Positions 23,139 to 23,526 of a stretch of 23,526 bases of DNA are shown piece after piece. The stretch comes from a virus. The notes beneath the pieces were generated by a model that did no database searches, was not told where the DNA came from, and saw only the letters and a program-made list of their open reading frames with translations. The translations under genes were made by a program, and so were the position numbers. Positions within the stretch are counted from its first letter, which is position 1; every line of letters starts with the position of its first letter. The DNA lies in the IMG/VR virus record IMGVR_UViG_3300044797_000138, positions 1 through 23,526 of that record. One strand, written 5' to 3'.

Positions 23139-23297
23139 ATGGCCAAGTCAGTGCAGGGCACCGATGTCCAACAGCAGTCCTTCCCCGCCGGGAAGGTCGC
23201 GAAGGCGCCCAAGCGTCAGAACCCGCAGCCGTCCCTGCCCACTGTCAGCACGGGCAACAAAAAGCCGAACAACGGGGACACCGGTCGTGGCCGCTAA
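23139..23297 (+). CDS. Small basic unknown protein (52 aa)
   Basis: ATG 23139 with an excellent GAAGGAGA ribosome binding site at 23128-23135. Reads 52 codons to TAA at 23295-23297. The product is low-complexity and Lys/Gln/Pro/Asn-rich (MAKSVQGTDVQQQSFPAG, PKRQNPQPSLP, NKKPNNGDTGRGR), probably disordered. It overlaps the next gene by 11 bases. Function unknown. Late-operon position suggests a virion or assembly peptide. Confidence 0.65.
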   Translation: MAKSVQGTDVQQQSFPAGKVAKAPKRQNPQPSLPTVSTGNKKPNNGDTGRGR

Positions 23298-23490
23298 GCG
23301 CCCAGGTCCATTCGCGTTGCCTGGTGGCGTCAAGGGTTCGAAAGCACCGGCCTTCCCCATCGGCGACGCGAAGCACGCTCGCCTAGCCATCTCTGGTGCC
23401 ACGCGCTCACAGCGCGCCGGGAACATCAGCTCCTCGCAGGCTGCGAAGATCAAGGCCGCTGCCCGAGCGAAACTCAAGAAGGGAAAGTAG
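23287..23490 (+). CDS. Small basic late protein with FPIGDAKHARLA motif (67 aa)
   Basis: GTG at 23287, overlapping the previous stop by 11 bases. The same frame reads further upstream but through the previous gene. Block KAPAFPIGDAKHARLAISGA (residues 20-39) followed by RSQRAGNISSSQAAKIKAAARAKLKKGK is a strand-helix-helix arrangement. FPI-D-KHA-x-A followed by an Ala/Lys helix recurs in phage proteins encoded near head genes, so a head-assembly or capsid-linked role is plausible. I cannot name a family with certainty. Confidence 0.7.
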   Translation: MAAKRPGPFALPGGVKGSKAPAFPIGDAKHARLAISGATRSQRAGNISSSQAAKIKAAARAKLKKGK

Positions 23491-23526
23491 ATGGCCCGAC
23501 CATACAAGGGCGCCACTGACCCCAAC
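23491..23526 (+). CDS. Start of next late gene (partial, 12 aa)
   Basis: ATG 23491 directly follows the TAG at 23488-23490. Only MARPYKGATDPN is visible before the window ends. The AAGAAGGGAAAG stretch before it is a fair ribosome binding site. Nothing can be said of its function. Confidence 0.5.
   Translation, partial: MARPYKGATDPN

Noticed and set aside
1-23526. CRISPR array, insertion sequence, integrase or attachment site
   Set aside because: No regularly spaced direct repeats, transposase or recombinase motifs were found. The tRNA alone is not evidence for an attachment site.

Overview
The window is a piece of a tailed double-stranded DNA phage (or prophage) genome, GC-rich. It probably infects an actinobacterium. 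The host inference rests on an Rpf-like secreted muralytic protein, frequent GTG starts, strong G/C third-position bias in the structural genes, and a virion lysozyme-like domain of a type I associate with actinobacteriophages. No host gene is visible. The species is unknown.

Left region (1-3917, + strand): nucleic-acid metabolism and small accessory genes. In order: the end of an unknown gene, a Cys-rich protein, a two-CxxC microprotein, an Rpf/transglycosylase-like secreted protein, an HNH endonuclease, a 50-aa protein, a C5 cytosine methyltransferase and a RusA-type Holliday-junction resolvase. The last three are chained by 4-base start/stop overlaps.

Middle region (3918-6453): the strand flips. 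A convergent gap with GC-rich inverted repeats is followed by a compact minus-strand operon of five tiny genes (5101 down to 4018). Every junction in it overlaps, and it has a clear sigma70-like promoter (TTGACA-17-CACAAT). Two of its products are zinc-ribbon-like microproteins. Upstream lies a minus-strand HNH endonuclease, then about 690 bases without a convincing gene. That stretch holds a second good minus-strand promoter (TTGACA-17-TAGACT) and several inverted repeats.

Right region (6454-23526, + strand): late genes. A small CxxC protein, an initiator-like tRNA-Met, a 79-aa protein and an Ig-like/Ala-Pro-rich protein precede the packaging genes: a large terminase with an N-terminal helix-turn-helix, then a portal. 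Two small proteins follow, then a 1929-aa giant protein (likely an internal or ejected virion protein with an ART-like segment). Three more structural proteins come next (359, 596 and 486 aa; the 596-aa one starts with a lysozyme-like domain). An endonuclease VII-family nuclease sits between late genes, followed by small proteins running off the end. No major capsid, tape measure or tail-tube gene is recognisable here. They may lie to the right, and the giant protein suggests a short-tailed (podovirus-like) ejection machine.

How the genes fit together: terminase and portal package DNA. The giant protein and the 359/596/486-aa proteins probably form or pass through the ejection apparatus and locally degrade peptidoglycan. 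RusA and the endonuclease VII-like protein could resolve branched DNA before packaging. The methyltransferase probably protects against restriction. The minus-strand microgene operon is the best place to look for new early or host-interaction functions.
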